This document shows positions 36,822-45,501 of a DNA stretch of 64,000 nt, piece by piece. How positions within the stretch are numbered: position 1 is the stretch's first letter; every line of letters begins with the position of its first letter. Made by a program: the position numbers and the translations under genes. This DNA comes from Polynucleobacter asymbioticus QLW-P1DMWA-1 (GTDB lineage: Bacteria; Pseudomonadota; Gammaproteobacteria; Burkholderiales; Burkholderiaceae), in NCBI RefSeq assembly GCF_000016345.1, contig NC_009379.1:1550001-1614000 (forward strand). The letters run 5' to 3'. The notes under the pieces are model-generated. The model did no database searches and was not told the origin of the DNA. It saw only the letters and a list, made by a program, of their open reading frames with translations.

Positions 36822-37300
36822 GCTTTTTTATCCCCATCATCTGGTGCAATAGCATTGAGTAAGTCATCAATTTTTTTATTGTCATCAGTAGTCAGTGTTT
36901 TGGGTGCTACCAGAGCATTGCGACGGCGCAAGTAAATCAGTAAACCGGCGATCCCAAATGCCAAAATGACAAATGGTCCTATCCAGAGCAGCCAAGTTAT
37001 AGGCTTTACAGGAGGACGATACAAAACAAAATCACCATAACGCTCAACCATAAATGACCTAATTTGATCATCTGTCTTACCCTCACGAATCAGGGTGCGA
37101 ATCTCGGCACGAAGATCATTTGCCAGATCTGAACGAGATCCAGCCAAGGATTCGTTCTGACAAACTAAGCAGCGCATTTCCTCGGAAATGCTGATCAACC
37201 GTTGCTCCGTTACCGGATCTTCTGCCAATGGAACAGCATCTTTAGCGCTAGCGAACTGCATACCAACCGCAAGAATGAGCATGAAAAAAAATTGCTTCAT
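36818..37300 (-). CDS. ccmH: Cytochrome c maturation thiol reductase CcmH
   Basis: Keeps apocytochrome cysteines reduced for haem attachment. The 160-residue protein has a signal peptide (~1-20), the redox motif RCLVC (C44, C47), and a C-terminal membrane helix (~105-125). Separate CcmH and CcmI genes, as here, contrast with the fused E. coli CcmH. Starts and ends in four-base overlaps with its neighbours. Confidence 0.93.
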   Translation of the reverse strand: MKQFFFMLILAVGMQFASAKDAVPLAEDPVTEQRLISISEEMRCLVCQNESLAGSRSDLANDLRAEIRTLIREGKTDDQIRSFMVERYGDFVLYRPPVKPITWLLWIGPFVILAFGIAGLLIYLRRRNALVAPKTLTTDDNKKIDDLLNAIAPDDGDKKA

Positions 37301-37827
37301 GATTTTTTAAGCTCATTGATTAATGGGTAGATTTTCTGGTGCAAGATCTCAGTAGTAATAGGGCCGATCTGCTTGAAGCGAATAATTCCAGCCTTATCAA
37401 TCACATAAGTCTCTGGCACACCATAAACCCCATAATTAATGCCTACGCGCCCATTACCATCAAATGCGGAGAGTGTGTACGGGTTACCTTGTCTAGCCAA
37501 CATCGCTAGCGCATCATCACGCTGATCTTTGTAATCCAAGCCAATCAACGGCGCAATTTGTGCCTTAGACAACTGAAGCAACATAGGGTGTTCTTCACGA
37601 CATGCAACACACCAAGATGCCCAAACGTTGAGGATCCAAACTTGGCCCTTGAGGCTTTCTGGTGAGAAGGTTTTGTTAGCTTGCTCTAACTGCGGAACTT
37701 GAAAAGCGGGTGCAGGCTTACCAATTAATGGAGAAGGCAGTTCATGGGGATCGCGGTTCAAACCAATCGCCAAGAAACCTACCAAGATCACAAATAGTAA
37801 TAAAGGGATCAGAAATTTCAGTTTCAT
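37297..37827 (-). CDS. ccmG: Thiol:disulfide interchange protein CcmG/DsbE
   Basis: A membrane-anchored periplasmic thioredoxin-like protein for cytochrome c maturation. N-terminal anchor at ~4-23; active site WCVAC (C73, C76) within NVWASWCVACREEHP. A cis-proline YGVYGVPETYVID lies near residue 135. The 176-residue length is standard. Overlaps ccmF and ccmH by four bases on either side. Confidence 0.94.
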   Translation of the reverse strand: MKLKFLIPLLLFVILVGFLAIGLNRDPHELPSPLIGKPAPAFQVPQLEQANKTFSPESLKGQVWILNVWASWCVACREEHPMLLQLSKAQIAPLIGLDYKDQRDDALAMLARQGNPYTLSAFDGNGRVGINYGVYGVPETYVIDKAGIIRFKQIGPITTEILHQKIYPLINELKKS

Positions 37828-39743
37828 GAACCCACTCTTTTTAATTTGATGCGATAGCGCTTATCGGATATCGCCAAAACACCACCCAAGGCCATCAATA
37901 AACATCCGCCCCAAATCCAATCAACAAACGGCTTGTAATAAACCCTAACAGCCCAAGATTTATCGTCGAGTTCTTCACCCAAAGAAACATAAATATCTCT
38001 GGTTAAGCCTGCATTGATTGCCGCTTCAGTCATGGGCATCGTAGAAGAAAAATAGCTACGCTTCTCAGGGTTTAGGGTTGCTTGGGCAACGCCATCCTTG
38101 CTCAATAAAAAGCTACCTCGTATCGCTTTGTAATTCGGTCCGGCTACAGGATTAACGCCTTGGAGCTGAATTTGATATCCACCAACAGTCACCGATTCAC
38201 CAGCCAACATGCGAACATCTTTTTCCTCTTGATAAGCACCTACCATCGTGACGCCAATCACAAAGATGGCAATCCCGAGATGAGCTATTTGCATACCGAT
38301 AAATGAACGCGTTGGCTTGCCTGCTTTGGCCTGACGAACAATCTGCATACATCCGGAAGCAATGACCCAAAATGCTAGTAGAAAACCAAGCCCGGCAAGC
38401 CAAGTAAATTGGCCCATGATTAGTGGTATCAGCACTCCAGCAATTACTGCAACTAATCCTGCTAACCAAAGGCGCTTAATCACAAGGATTAGATTAGTAT
38501 TTTTCCAATTAGTCCAAGGGCCTATTCCCATGAGAACCAACAAGGGAACCATGATCGGCACAAATACGCTATTGAAATACGGGGGGCCTACTGAAATCTT
38601 CCCAAGGTGTAATGCATCAATTAATAATGGATAGAGCGTTCCTAGCAGTACTGAGCCTGCGGACACTACTAAAAATACATTTCCTAGCAAGATAAAAGTC
38701 TCTCTTGAGCTCAAATTAAATTTGCCGCCCAAGGAACTTTTAGGTGCTCGCCATGCATAGAGGGTTAATGAAGAACCCACCACCAAGGAAAGAAAAATCA
38801 GAATAAAAATACCGCGTCGTGGATCAGTTGCAAAGGCATGCACTGAAGTGAGTACCCCAGAGCGCACTAAAAATGTTCCCAATAAAGAGAGTGAGAACGC
38901 AGTGATCGCCAGTAACACTGTCCAGCTTTTGAAGCCACCACGCTTTTCAGTAACCGCCAATGAATGCAATAAAGCGGTGCCGACCAGCCAAGGTATAAAT
39001 GAAGCGTTTTCTACAGGATCCCAAAACCACCAACCACCCCAACCCAATTCGTAATAAGCCCACCAAGAACCCAGTGCTATACCGAGAGTTAAAAATACCC
39101 ACGCTGCAGTGGTCCAAGGTCTAGACCAGCGAGCCCAAGCGGCATCCAATCGGCCAGATAACAATGACGCAATAGCAAAAGCAAAGGCCACTGAAAAACC
39201 GACGTATCCCATATAGAGCATTGGCGGATGAAACACTAATCCGGGATCTTGCAATAAAGGATTTAGTGAACGGCCATCTTGCGCTGCAGGCAGTAAACGC
39301 TCAAAAGGATTGGAAGTAGTTAAAACAAATAGCAATAAACCACTAGCAACCAAACCTAAGACACCAATCACTCGTGCCACCATGAACTCGTCTAAAGCTT
39401 TAGAGAGTTGCGCCACTAAGATAGTCCAGGTACTTAATAAAAAGATCCACAGAAGTAGCGAGCCTTCATGTCCGCCCCAGACCGCCCCTAAGCGATAAAT
39501 TACCGGCAATTGGGAGTTAGAGTGCTCGGCTACATAAAGCACAGAAAAATCATTAACGTAAAAACTCCATGCCAAGATTCCAAAGGCAATCGCTAATAAT
39601 AAAAATAAGGCTTGGGCAGCAGGTCTAGCCAATACCAACCATTCACGGCGACCATAATGCGCTCCGAGCAAAGGTAATACCCCCTGAATTAAGGAGATGC
39701 ATAGAGCCAGAATGAGTGCGTAATGTCCAAACTCAGGAATCAT
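37824..39743 (-). CDS. ccmF: Haem lyase CcmF
   Basis: A large inner-membrane protein forming the haem ligation complex with CcmH and CcmI. At 639 residues it has about fourteen hydrophobic segments. The WWD haem-handling motif [18 protein letters not shown] is near residue 240, and [16 protein letters not shown] near 172 is the preceding conserved stretch. Its length is typical. Overlaps ccmE and ccmG by four bases. Confidence 0.95.
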   Translation of the reverse strand: MIPEFGHYALILALCISLIQGVLPLLGAHYGRREWLVLARPAAQALFLLLAIAFGILAWSFYVNDFSVLYVAEHSNSQLPVIYRLGAVWGGHEGSLLLWIFLLSTWTILVAQLSKALDEFMVARVIGVLGLVASGLLLFVLTTSNPFERLLPAAQDGRSLNPLLQDPGLVFHPPMLYMGYVGFSVAFAFAIASLLSGRLDAAWARWSRPWTTAAWVFLTLGIALGSWWAYYELGWGGWWFWDPVENASFIPWLVGTALLHSLAVTEKRGGFKSWTVLLAITAFSLSLLGTFLVRSGVLTSVHAFATDPRRGIFILIFLSLVVGSSLTLYAWRAPKSSLGGKFNLSSRETFILLGNVFLVVSAGSVLLGTLYPLLIDALHLGKISVGPPYFNSVFVPIMVPLLVLMGIGPWTNWKNTNLILVIKRLWLAGLVAVIAGVLIPLIMGQFTWLAGLGFLLAFWVIASGCMQIVRQAKAGKPTRSFIGMQIAHLGIAIFVIGVTMVGAYQEEKDVRMLAGESVTVGGYQIQLQGVNPVAGPNYKAIRGSFLLSKDGVAQATLNPEKRSYFSSTMPMTEAAINAGLTRDIYVSLGEELDDKSWAVRVYYKPFVDWIWGGCLLMALGGVLAISDKRYRIKLKRVGS

Positions 39744-40174
39744 TTAGCGCTTCCATTTTTTTGCGCCTGCTCAAGAGCATGCTTTGCTTCAGGTGGCATG
39801 TAATTTTCATCATGCTTAGCCAATACTTCGCTAGCAATAAATTCACCTTGGGGATTGAGGTTTCCTTGTATTACTGCGCCCTTACCCTCTTTAAATAAAT
39901 CTGGAAGAATACCGGTATAAGAAACAGGGATGTCTTTTACTAAATCGGTAATCACAAAGTGCACCGTTAATCCGTCGCGCTTCAAAGAGCCTTCCTTCAC
40001 CAAGCCGCCAATTCGAAAAGCTTGGCCTTGTGGCGCTTTACCAGCAACCACATCGCTTGGAGTGACATAAAGAGCGATATTGCTATTGAGTGCATTCAGA
40101 ATCAGGAGTGCTGCAATACCAATCACCGCGAGGGCTGCAACAATCATCAGGGCACGCTTATGTCTAGGCTTCAA
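39740..40174 (-). CDS. ccmE: Haem chaperone CcmE
   Basis: Binds haem covalently in the periplasm and carries it to CcmF. An N-terminal membrane anchor (~8-28) is followed by the OB-fold. The haem-binding histidine is H121 in [12 protein letters not shown] with the conserved Y125. At 144 residues it is a normal CcmE. Its start overlaps the ccmD stop by four bases. Confidence 0.95.
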   Translation of the reverse strand: MKPRHKRALMIVAALAVIGIAALLILNALNSNIALYVTPSDVVAGKAPQGQAFRIGGLVKEGSLKRDGLTVHFVITDLVKDIPVSYTGILPDLFKEGKGAVIQGNLNPQGEFIASEVLAKHDENYMPPEAKHALEQAQKNGSAK

Positions 40175-40359
40175 TTGCCACCCTCTTTATCAAACTGATC
40201 AGCTAAACGCTCTTGTTGAAGTCTACGAATAATGACCCTATTGCGAGCACGGATAGATAAGGGCTCTATTAATAATACAGCCGCGCAAACGCCGAAGCTG
40301 CTCCACACATACAGTGCGTAGCCACCCATTGCCAAAAACTCTTCAGGACTATTCCACAT
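40171..40359 (-). CDS. ccmD: Haem exporter protein CcmD
   Basis: A 62-residue single-span membrane protein that helps release holo-CcmE from the CcmABC complex. One hydrophobic segment (~14-33, [19 protein letters not shown]) is followed by a basic cytoplasmic tail ([16 protein letters not shown]), exactly the CcmD pattern. Lies between ccmC and ccmE with one- and four-base overlaps. Confidence 0.9.
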   Translation of the reverse strand: MWNSPEEFLAMGGYALYVWSSFGVCAAVLLIEPLSIRARNRVIIRRLQQERLADQFDKEGGN

Positions 40360-41129
40360 TAATTTTTTACCTCATCCAATTGTCTCACCCAATCGGTATG
40401 GGATTCACGCTCCAAAATAATGGTACGTACTCGCATTAATCCAACTGCAATCGAATACATCCAGAAACACAGCGCCATCAATAACATTCCTAAGAGCATG
40501 GTTTGAGCCATCGCAGGGGATTTTGTCAAAGAAACAGAGGCGCCTTGGTGCAAGGTATTCCACCACTTCACTGAAAAATAAATAACGGGGATATTGACCA
40601 CGCCAACTAAAGCAAGAATAGCACCCGCCTTATCAGCTCTTCTTGGGTTATCAATAGAAGCTTGCAGGGCAATAAAGCCCAAATATAGAAACAGCAAAAT
40701 TAATTCAGATGTGAGGCGCGCGTCCCACACCCACCAAGCACCCCACATTGGTTTACCCCAAAAGGCCCCGGTCCATAAGGATATGAATGTCATCCAAGCA
40801 CCAATCGGTGCTAATGCTTGCGCCATCATCGCTGATAGACGCGTATTAAATACAAGGCCTAGTCCAGCCCACATTGCCATCACCAAATAAATAAACATGG
40901 ACATCCAAGATGCGGGGACATGAATAAAGATAATGCGGTAACCCTGTCCTTGCACCGCATCTACTGGTGCAACAAAAAAACTGACCCAAAGACCAGCAAT
41001 ACCGAAGAGCGCAGTTAAGATCCAAAAAATGGGGATCAGCTTTCCAGCAACTGGATAAAAGGTGCTAGGACTGGATAACTTAAACCAGTTAATCAAACGG
41101 CTATTCGAAAAATTATTCACATTACTCAT
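40359..41129 (-). CDS. ccmC: Haem transporter CcmC
   Basis: An integral membrane protein that presents haem to CcmE. The tryptophan-rich motif WGAWWVWDARLTSELILLFLYLG is near residue 130, with conserved histidines in IFIHVPASWMS and LHQGASV on either side. The 256-residue length with six membrane segments is typical. Overlaps ccmB by four bases. Confidence 0.95.
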   Translation of the reverse strand: MSNVNNFSNSRLINWFKLSSPSTFYPVAGKLIPIFWILTALFGIAGLWVSFFVAPVDAVQGQGYRIIFIHVPASWMSMFIYLVMAMWAGLGLVFNTRLSAMMAQALAPIGAWMTFISLWTGAFWGKPMWGAWWVWDARLTSELILLFLYLGFIALQASIDNPRRADKAGAILALVGVVNIPVIYFSVKWWNTLHQGASVSLTKSPAMAQTMLLGMLLMALCFWMYSIAVGLMRVRTIILERESHTDWVRQLDEVKN

Positions 41130-41791
41130 TCAATTGCGATCTTTACAGCAGCAGTGCTGACCCAAGGTACAAATGCTAAAGCCAAAATTAATAACGCGCC
41201 GAGCAAGGAAAAATGACCGGAGGTTTCTAACCCAACACTTTGCGCATAGACGGCACCAGCGCCAAAAATCAATACAGGGATATATAGAGGGAGAATCAAC
41301 AAGCTCATCAGTACGCTGCCACCCCTTACCCCGAGAGTCAGAGCAGCGCCGATAGAGCCTAATAAGGACAATACTGGGGTACCTAATAACAAGGTCGCCA
41401 TTAATACATATAAGGAGTTAGTCCCTAAATCAAACTGTATGCCAATAATAGGGGCCAATATTACCAACGGTAGCCCACACACCATCCAGTGTGCAATGAT
41501 TTTTCCAGTCACGAGCAAGACCATAGGCTGAGGAGATAAAGCGATTTGCTCCAAGGCGCCGTCGGCGTAGTCAGCCGCAAACATTCTCTGCAAGCCTAAT
41601 AAAGTCGATAGCAGTGCGGCAACCCAGATTACCCCTGGGGCAACCTTGCGTAATAAAGCTGCGTCAGCTCCGATACCCAAAGGAAACAAACTCGTAACCA
41701 CCACAAAGAAAAACAAGGCCGTCAATACTTCGCTCTTGCGGCGCATAACCAAGAGAAGATCACGATGAATCATCGCTAACAAGCCGCTCAT
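41126..41791 (-). CDS. ccmB: Haem exporter permease CcmB
   Basis: The membrane subunit of the CcmAB ABC transporter, 221 residues with about six hydrophobic segments. The start LLAMIHRDLLLVMRRKSEVLTALFFFV is characteristic, as is FAADYADGALEQIALSPQP near residue 70. Starts inside the ccmA stop (four-base overlap). It works with CcmA ATP hydrolysis to free holo-CcmE from CcmC/D. Confidence 0.93.
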   Translation of the reverse strand: MSGLLAMIHRDLLLVMRRKSEVLTALFFFVVVTSLFPLGIGADAALLRKVAPGVIWVAALLSTLLGLQRMFAADYADGALEQIALSPQPMVLLVTGKIIAHWMVCGLPLVILAPIIGIQFDLGTNSLYVLMATLLLGTPVLSLLGSIGAALTLGVRGGSVLMSLLILPLYIPVLIFGAGAVYAQSVGLETSGHFSLLGALLILALAFVPWVSTAAVKIAIE

Positions 41792-42435
41792 AAATCGAGC
41801 ACCTTTAAGTTCAATAGATTTATAGGCTGATGGCTAGTCAAGATCACTATTCCGTCCAGCATCAAATGAGCTGTAATGAGAGTCTCTAGCTCTGCTACTG
41901 CATGGATGTCGAGCGCATTAAATGGCTCATCTAAAATCCATAAGCGCGCTTGACGTGTTACCAAGCGAGCCATCAGCACCCTACGCTTTTGACCCGCTGA
42001 TAAACAATGAACAGGTAAATGCTCGCGACCGCGTAAGCCAAAACGGCGTAAAGCTGCCATGGCATTTTCATCCGAAAGCACTACGTCATCGATAGCGGCA
42101 CACATTTTTAAATTCTCTAAAGCGGTGAGGTCTTCCTTGAGTGCATCTCGATGTCCCAAAAATAGTAAGTCGCGATGATAAGTCTGAGACTCTGAGGAAA
42201 TCGATTGCTGATTCCAGAGCACATCTCCAGACTCCGGTTTGGATAAACCTGTCAGCAAACGCAATAAACTCGTCTTACCTACACCATTCTCCCCGCGGAC
42301 ATGCAGGCATTCTCCAGAGCTAACCTGAAAACTTAAGTCAGCAAATAGCTGTTTTTCGCCACGGACACAGGTCAAAGCAAGCGCCTCTAGCGCTGCACTG
42401 GTTTTGCTGATAGTTGGAGAAATATTGGCTGTCAT
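41788..42435 (-). CDS. ccmA: Haem exporter ATPase CcmA
   Basis: The ABC ATPase of the CcmABCD complex, first gene of the operon. Walker A is GENGVGKTS at residues 48-56. The signature is LSAGQKRRVLMARL near 142 and Walker B is LWILDEPFNALD near 163. The 215-residue length is right. The promoter should lie in the ~140 bases between here and the terminator at 42.6 kb. Confidence 0.95.
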   Translation of the reverse strand: MTANISPTISKTSAALEALALTCVRGEKQLFADLSFQVSSGECLHVRGENGVGKTSLLRLLTGLSKPESGDVLWNQQSISSESQTYHRDLLFLGHRDALKEDLTALENLKMCAAIDDVVLSDENAMAALRRFGLRGREHLPVHCLSAGQKRRVLMARLVTRQARLWILDEPFNALDIHAVAELETLITAHLMLDGIVILTSHQPINLLNLKVLDL

Positions 42436-42578
42436 GAGTGGTTTAGGCTTGAATCAAACCGCCTCAAGCATTGTCCAAGAGCCCCCAAGGACTGTCAAAC
42501 CCGCTGAAATCGATTTTTTAAGAATATTCTCTTTTAATTCAATTGCTTACAGCATTATAAACGAGTACGAAGGTAAAT

Positions 42579-42602
42579 AAAAACCACCCGAAGGTGGTTT
42601 TT
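42579..42602. terminator. Rho-independent terminator downstream of yceI
   Basis: AAAAACCACC and GGTGGTTTTT form a ten-base stem with a CGAA loop. It lies 38 bases past the stop of the YceI gene (minus strand) and ahead of the ccm promoter region, so it isolates the two operons. Confidence 0.82.
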
Positions 42603-42640
42603 CCTGAGATTGGGCTGAGATATCCAGCCTTCTCCTTGAA

Positions 42641-43216
42641 TTACTCTTTTTTGGCTGCCTCGATAGCAATCGTAATAGTGACATCGTCGCCTACATTCGG
42701 AGCATATTTACCCATATTGAACTCAGTACGTTTTACCTTAGTCACTGCATTAGCGCCGCAATAGTCAGCGCCAGTCATTGGGTGCTTTTTGCACTCAAAA
42801 TTACTTACTTTTAAGGTCACTGGCTTGCTTACACCCTTGAGCGTCAAAACACCTTTCAATTCAACGGGTTTATCACCTTTAAAAATTATGTCATTCGATT
42901 GAAAGGTTGCCGTTGGAAATTGTGTCGTAGATAAAAAATCTTCGCTCTGAATATGACTATTAAAAACAGTTGATCCAGTATCGACTGACTTGGTGTCAAT
43001 AGTGATATCCGCACTTCCCTTTTTTGCAGCCTGATCAATTGTTACGGTGCCGGTTACGTTATTAAAGCGGCTAGTCTGATTTGAAAAACCTAAATGGTTA
43101 TATTCAAATTGCGCAAATGTGTGATTTGCATCAGCAGTGTAAGTAGTTGGTGCTGCGTAAACAGAAGTAGCAATGCCTACTGCAGCAAATAAGGCGATAA
43201 GTAATTTAGATTTCAT
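42641..43216 (-). CDS. YceI-family periplasmic isoprenoid-binding protein (copy 1)
   Basis: A 191-residue protein with a signal peptide cleaved near residue 22 (SVYAAP). The YceI lipocalin-like fold is recognisable from YTADANHTFAQFEYNHLGFSNQTSRF and VELKGVLTLKGVSKPVTLKV. Family members bind polyisoprenoids or quinone-like lipids in the periplasm. Two cysteines in the C-terminal third (FECKKHPM and ADYCGAN) may form a disulfide. It follows a second YceI gene by 51 bases, making a tandem pair that ends the MarR-headed operon. Confidence 0.88.
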   Translation of the reverse strand: MKSKLLIALFAAVGIATSVYAAPTTYTADANHTFAQFEYNHLGFSNQTSRFNNVTGTVTIDQAAKKGSADITIDTKSVDTGSTVFNSHIQSEDFLSTTQFPTATFQSNDIIFKGDKPVELKGVLTLKGVSKPVTLKVSNFECKKHPMTGADYCGANAVTKVKRTEFNMGKYAPNVGDDVTITIAIEAAKKE

Positions 43217-43267
43217 GTATTTCTCCGATATAAAAAATGTAATAAAAAAATAGGTTGCTTAATAAAG

Positions 43268-43846
43268 TTATTTTTGATTGAGCACGAGAATGACCTTAAC
43301 CGGCACCTCGTTTGCCACGGCTGCTGTATCAGACCACGTTCCTGTACCTAAGGCATAGTCCAGGCGCAATAGCTGAAAAGTGGCATCGAATACCATTTGT
43401 TTGCCTTGAGCTTGATACTTAGCAGCCACAAGTACTGGGACAGACTTACCTTTCATGGTAAGCGAGCCGTGTATTTCAAGGTTACCGCTGCTAACCACCT
43501 TCACAGATTCTGAAACGAAATTGGCGCTTGGATAAAGCTTAGTATTGAACCAATCCTTACCTTTTGCTTCGTCTTGCAACTCTTCGCCACCAGCATTAAA
43601 ACTAGAAAGGTCAATCACCAAGTTGGCTTTGGCTTTTTCTGGTTCATCCGAATTAAAAACTACTTTTCCAGAAAACTTTCCAAAGCTACCCGAGAGTTTT
43701 GAGCCCATCAATTTACTAGTAAAAGTAATTTTGCTTTTACCCAGGTCAATAGCCGTATATTCAGCAGCACAAAGACTGCTTGAAAAAATGGTTAAGACAG
43801 AAAGTGTTGCAATAAAGAATGTACTAATAAGTTTATTTTTCATCAT
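43268..43846 (-). CDS. YceI-family periplasmic isoprenoid-binding protein (copy 2)
   Basis: A second YceI protein, clearly diverged from its neighbour. The start MMKNKLISTFFIATLSVLT at 43846 lies inside the end of the cytochrome b561 gene (14-base overlap), giving a signal peptide ending near LCAAEY; a longer upstream extension is rejected. The core YTAIDLGKSKITFTSKLMGSKLSGSFGKF and IHGSLTMKGKSVPVLVAAKYQ is YceI. Tight coupling to the cytochrome b561 gene agrees with the frequent YceI-b561 association in proteobacteria. Confidence 0.88.
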   Translation of the reverse strand: MMKNKLISTFFIATLSVLTIFSSSLCAAEYTAIDLGKSKITFTSKLMGSKLSGSFGKFSGKVVFNSDEPEKAKANLVIDLSSFNAGGEELQDEAKGKDWFNTKLYPSANFVSESVKVVSSGNLEIHGSLTMKGKSVPVLVAAKYQAQGKQMVFDATFQLLRLDYALGTGTWSDTAAVANEVPVKVILVLNQK

Positions 43847-44381
43847 GCGACTTTTTAAAAGACATCCGACTGAGTAAATGGTCTTTATCAACAAATTGGT
43901 GCTTTAATGCAGCCAAAACATGTAAGCCAACCAAAGCCATTAAACCATTTGCCAAAAATTCATGTACTTCCTTTAATTGATGGCCCAGTGCTTTATCTTG
44001 AGAAACCAGATCAGGCAATTCAAAAAGGCCGAAATAATTAACGGTATAGCCTTTAGCAGAACTCATTAACCAGCCAACCACTGGAATAGCCAGCATCAGG
44101 AGGTACAGGGCTAAATGGGTTAATTGCATGACTTTTTCTTGCCAAGCGGGCATGCTTGTCTTGAGAGCGGGGGCTGGATGGGTCAGGCGCCAAAGGATAC
44201 GCACAAGCACCAAGAAAAAGATGGTGGTGCCCAGCCATTTATGCCAACTCAGCCCAGTGATTCGAGTAGGGCTTAATGGCAAATCGCTTACCACGATCGC
44301 AATAGACCATGTAACTAAAACAAGGATTGCCATGACCCAATGCAACAGGATGGCGATAGTCGAATATCGTGTATTAGTCAT
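43833..44381 (-). CDS. Cytochrome b561 (CybB family)
   Basis: A 182-residue di-haem membrane cytochrome with four helices. Haem-ligating histidines are expected in AILLHWVMAIL (first helix), LSWHKWLGTTIF (second), and GLHVLAALKHQF (fourth). E. coli CybB has been described as a superoxide:ubiquinone oxidoreductase, so the protein probably moves electrons to or from quinone. Starts in a one-base overlap with the flavodoxin gene stop and is followed by yceI inside its last codons. Confidence 0.92.
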   Translation of the reverse strand: MTNTRYSTIAILLHWVMAILVLVTWSIAIVVSDLPLSPTRITGLSWHKWLGTTIFFLVLVRILWRLTHPAPALKTSMPAWQEKVMQLTHLALYLLMLAIPVVGWLMSSAKGYTVNYFGLFELPDLVSQDKALGHQLKEVHEFLANGLMALVGLHVLAALKHQFVDKDHLLSRMSFKKSHDEK

Positions 44382-44935
44382 TAGCCACGCAACTGCTTAG
44401 TAATCTTGGCTATACGTTCACCATACAAACGCGCCGTTTCCAAATCCCCAGGATTTACTTCATCAGCACTTGCATCGGACGGTGTTGTCATCATTGCGCC
44501 AGCAGATGAGCCAACATAGTTCACATCATCGCGCTTGGCTGATTTTGCATTGGATGGCATTAAGCCTGTTCCGACCCATAATCCAGAGTGCTGCATTGCT
44601 AAGGTAAAGAAATAATGCAAGGTGGAATGTTTGTCACCATTCATAGTTGCGGAATTGGTAAAGCCGCCGAATACCTTATCTTTCCACTGCTGTGAAAACC
44701 ATTGTTTAGAGCTCGCATCAGCGAACTTCTTAAATTGCCAACTCACAGTCCCCATATAGGTTGGAGAGCCGAAAACAATCGCGTCGGCCTCATTTAGCGT
44801 TACCCATTGAGCATCAGTAATATTGCCCTCAGCATCAATTGCCACCAGAGTACCATTAGCGCCTTTGGCAATAGCCTCTGCTTGTTTTACTGTGTGACCA
44901 TAGCCACTATGAAATACGACCGCTACTTTAGTCAT
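44381..44935 (-). CDS. Flavodoxin-family NAD(P)H:quinone oxidoreductase (WrbA-like)
   Basis: A 184-residue FMN flavoprotein. The FMN phosphate loop is FHSGYGHTVKQAEAIAKG (residues 8-25) and the second binding loop FGSPTYMGTVSWQFKKF is near 75, matching WrbA-like NAD(P)H:quinone reductases that carry out two-electron quinone reduction. An AAGGAGAAA site precedes the ATG. It lies 36 bases behind the MarR gene and one base overlaps the cytochrome b561 start, so all are one transcript. Confidence 0.88.
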   Translation of the reverse strand: MTKVAVVFHSGYGHTVKQAEAIAKGANGTLVAIDAEGNITDAQWVTLNEADAIVFGSPTYMGTVSWQFKKFADASSKQWFSQQWKDKVFGGFTNSATMNGDKHSTLHYFFTLAMQHSGLWVGTGLMPSNAKSAKRDDVNYVGSSAGAMMTTPSDASADEVNPGDLETARLYGERIAKITKQLRG

Positions 44936-44971
44936 GCGTTTCTCCTTGAGTAATGTTTAATAAAAACTTAA

Positions 44972-45385
44972 TTAAAAAATGTTTTTCAATAGACTTAATG
45001 AATCTTCAACTTGCTTTAGTTGCTCTGCTGATAAATTTTTAAATGCTCTATCAAGATGCCTTAGGTGTTCTGGAAATACTTTTTCAAACAACTTCTGCCC
45101 TTTTTCTGTCAATCCGATCATCTGACTACGACCATCTTCTGGATTAATCTTCCTCTCCAAAATGCCTTTTGTCTGTAGGCGCTCCAACACACCGGTCAAA
45201 GTTCCCTTAGTAACTAGGGTTTTCTCGCCCAACTCTTTGCAAGTCATAGGTGGCTGATTACCCAAGGTGGCTATCACATCAAATTGGGTCATCGTCAGCC
45301 CCAATGCCTTTACATTGGGCGCAGAGTAATGCTCAAACGCTTGATAGGTCGACACCAGGCTGCGCAGGGTTGGTAAAAAGTTCAT
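44972..45385 (-). CDS. MarR-family transcriptional regulator
   Basis: A 137-residue winged-helix regulator heading a redox operon. The DNA-binding core is MTCKELGEKTLVTKGTLTGVLERLQTKGILERKINPEDGRSQM (about 53-95), including the DGRS wing. A single cysteine (C55) lies in the helix-turn-helix. Proteins of this type often sense phenolics, quinones or oxidants. Its own promoter is covered by a four-fold phased repeat at 45402-45438, so autoregulation and control of the downstream genes is likely. Confidence 0.9.
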   Translation of the reverse strand: MNFLPTLRSLVSTYQAFEHYSAPNVKALGLTMTQFDVIATLGNQPPMTCKELGEKTLVTKGTLTGVLERLQTKGILERKINPEDGRSQMIGLTEKGQKLFEKVFPEHLRHLDRAFKNLSAEQLKQVEDSLSLLKNIF

Positions 45386-45401
45386 TGGGTAGATTAAAAG
45401 T

Positions 45402-45443
45402 ACTAGTTAGAACTAGTTTAGTACTAGTACGAACTAATATCAA
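45402..45443 (-). promoter_or_regulatory. MarR-operon promoter with phased four-fold operator
   Basis: ACTAGT occurs at 45402, 45412 and 45423, and ACTAAT at 45433, a spacing of 10-11 bases, one DNA turn. They make the palindromes AACTAGTT (45411-45418) and GTACTAGTAC (45421-45430). On the minus strand a -35 TTGATA (45443-45438), a 17-base spacer and a -10 TAAACT (45420-45415) lie under these repeats, 30 bases before the MarR start. Confidence 0.75.
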
Positions 45444-45450
45444 GCGGGTC

Positions 45451-45476
45451 AAAAAAAATCCCACAATAAATGTGGG
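45451..45476 (-). terminator. Terminator downstream of metallo-hydrolase gene
   Basis: CCCACA and TGTGGG form a stem with an ATAAA loop; eight T follow on the minus strand. It lies 25 bases past the stop of the 45502-46359 gene and next to the MarR promoter. Confidence 0.8.
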
Positions 45477-45501
45477 GTTTTAGCTTCAATCCAAGTAAAC
45501 C

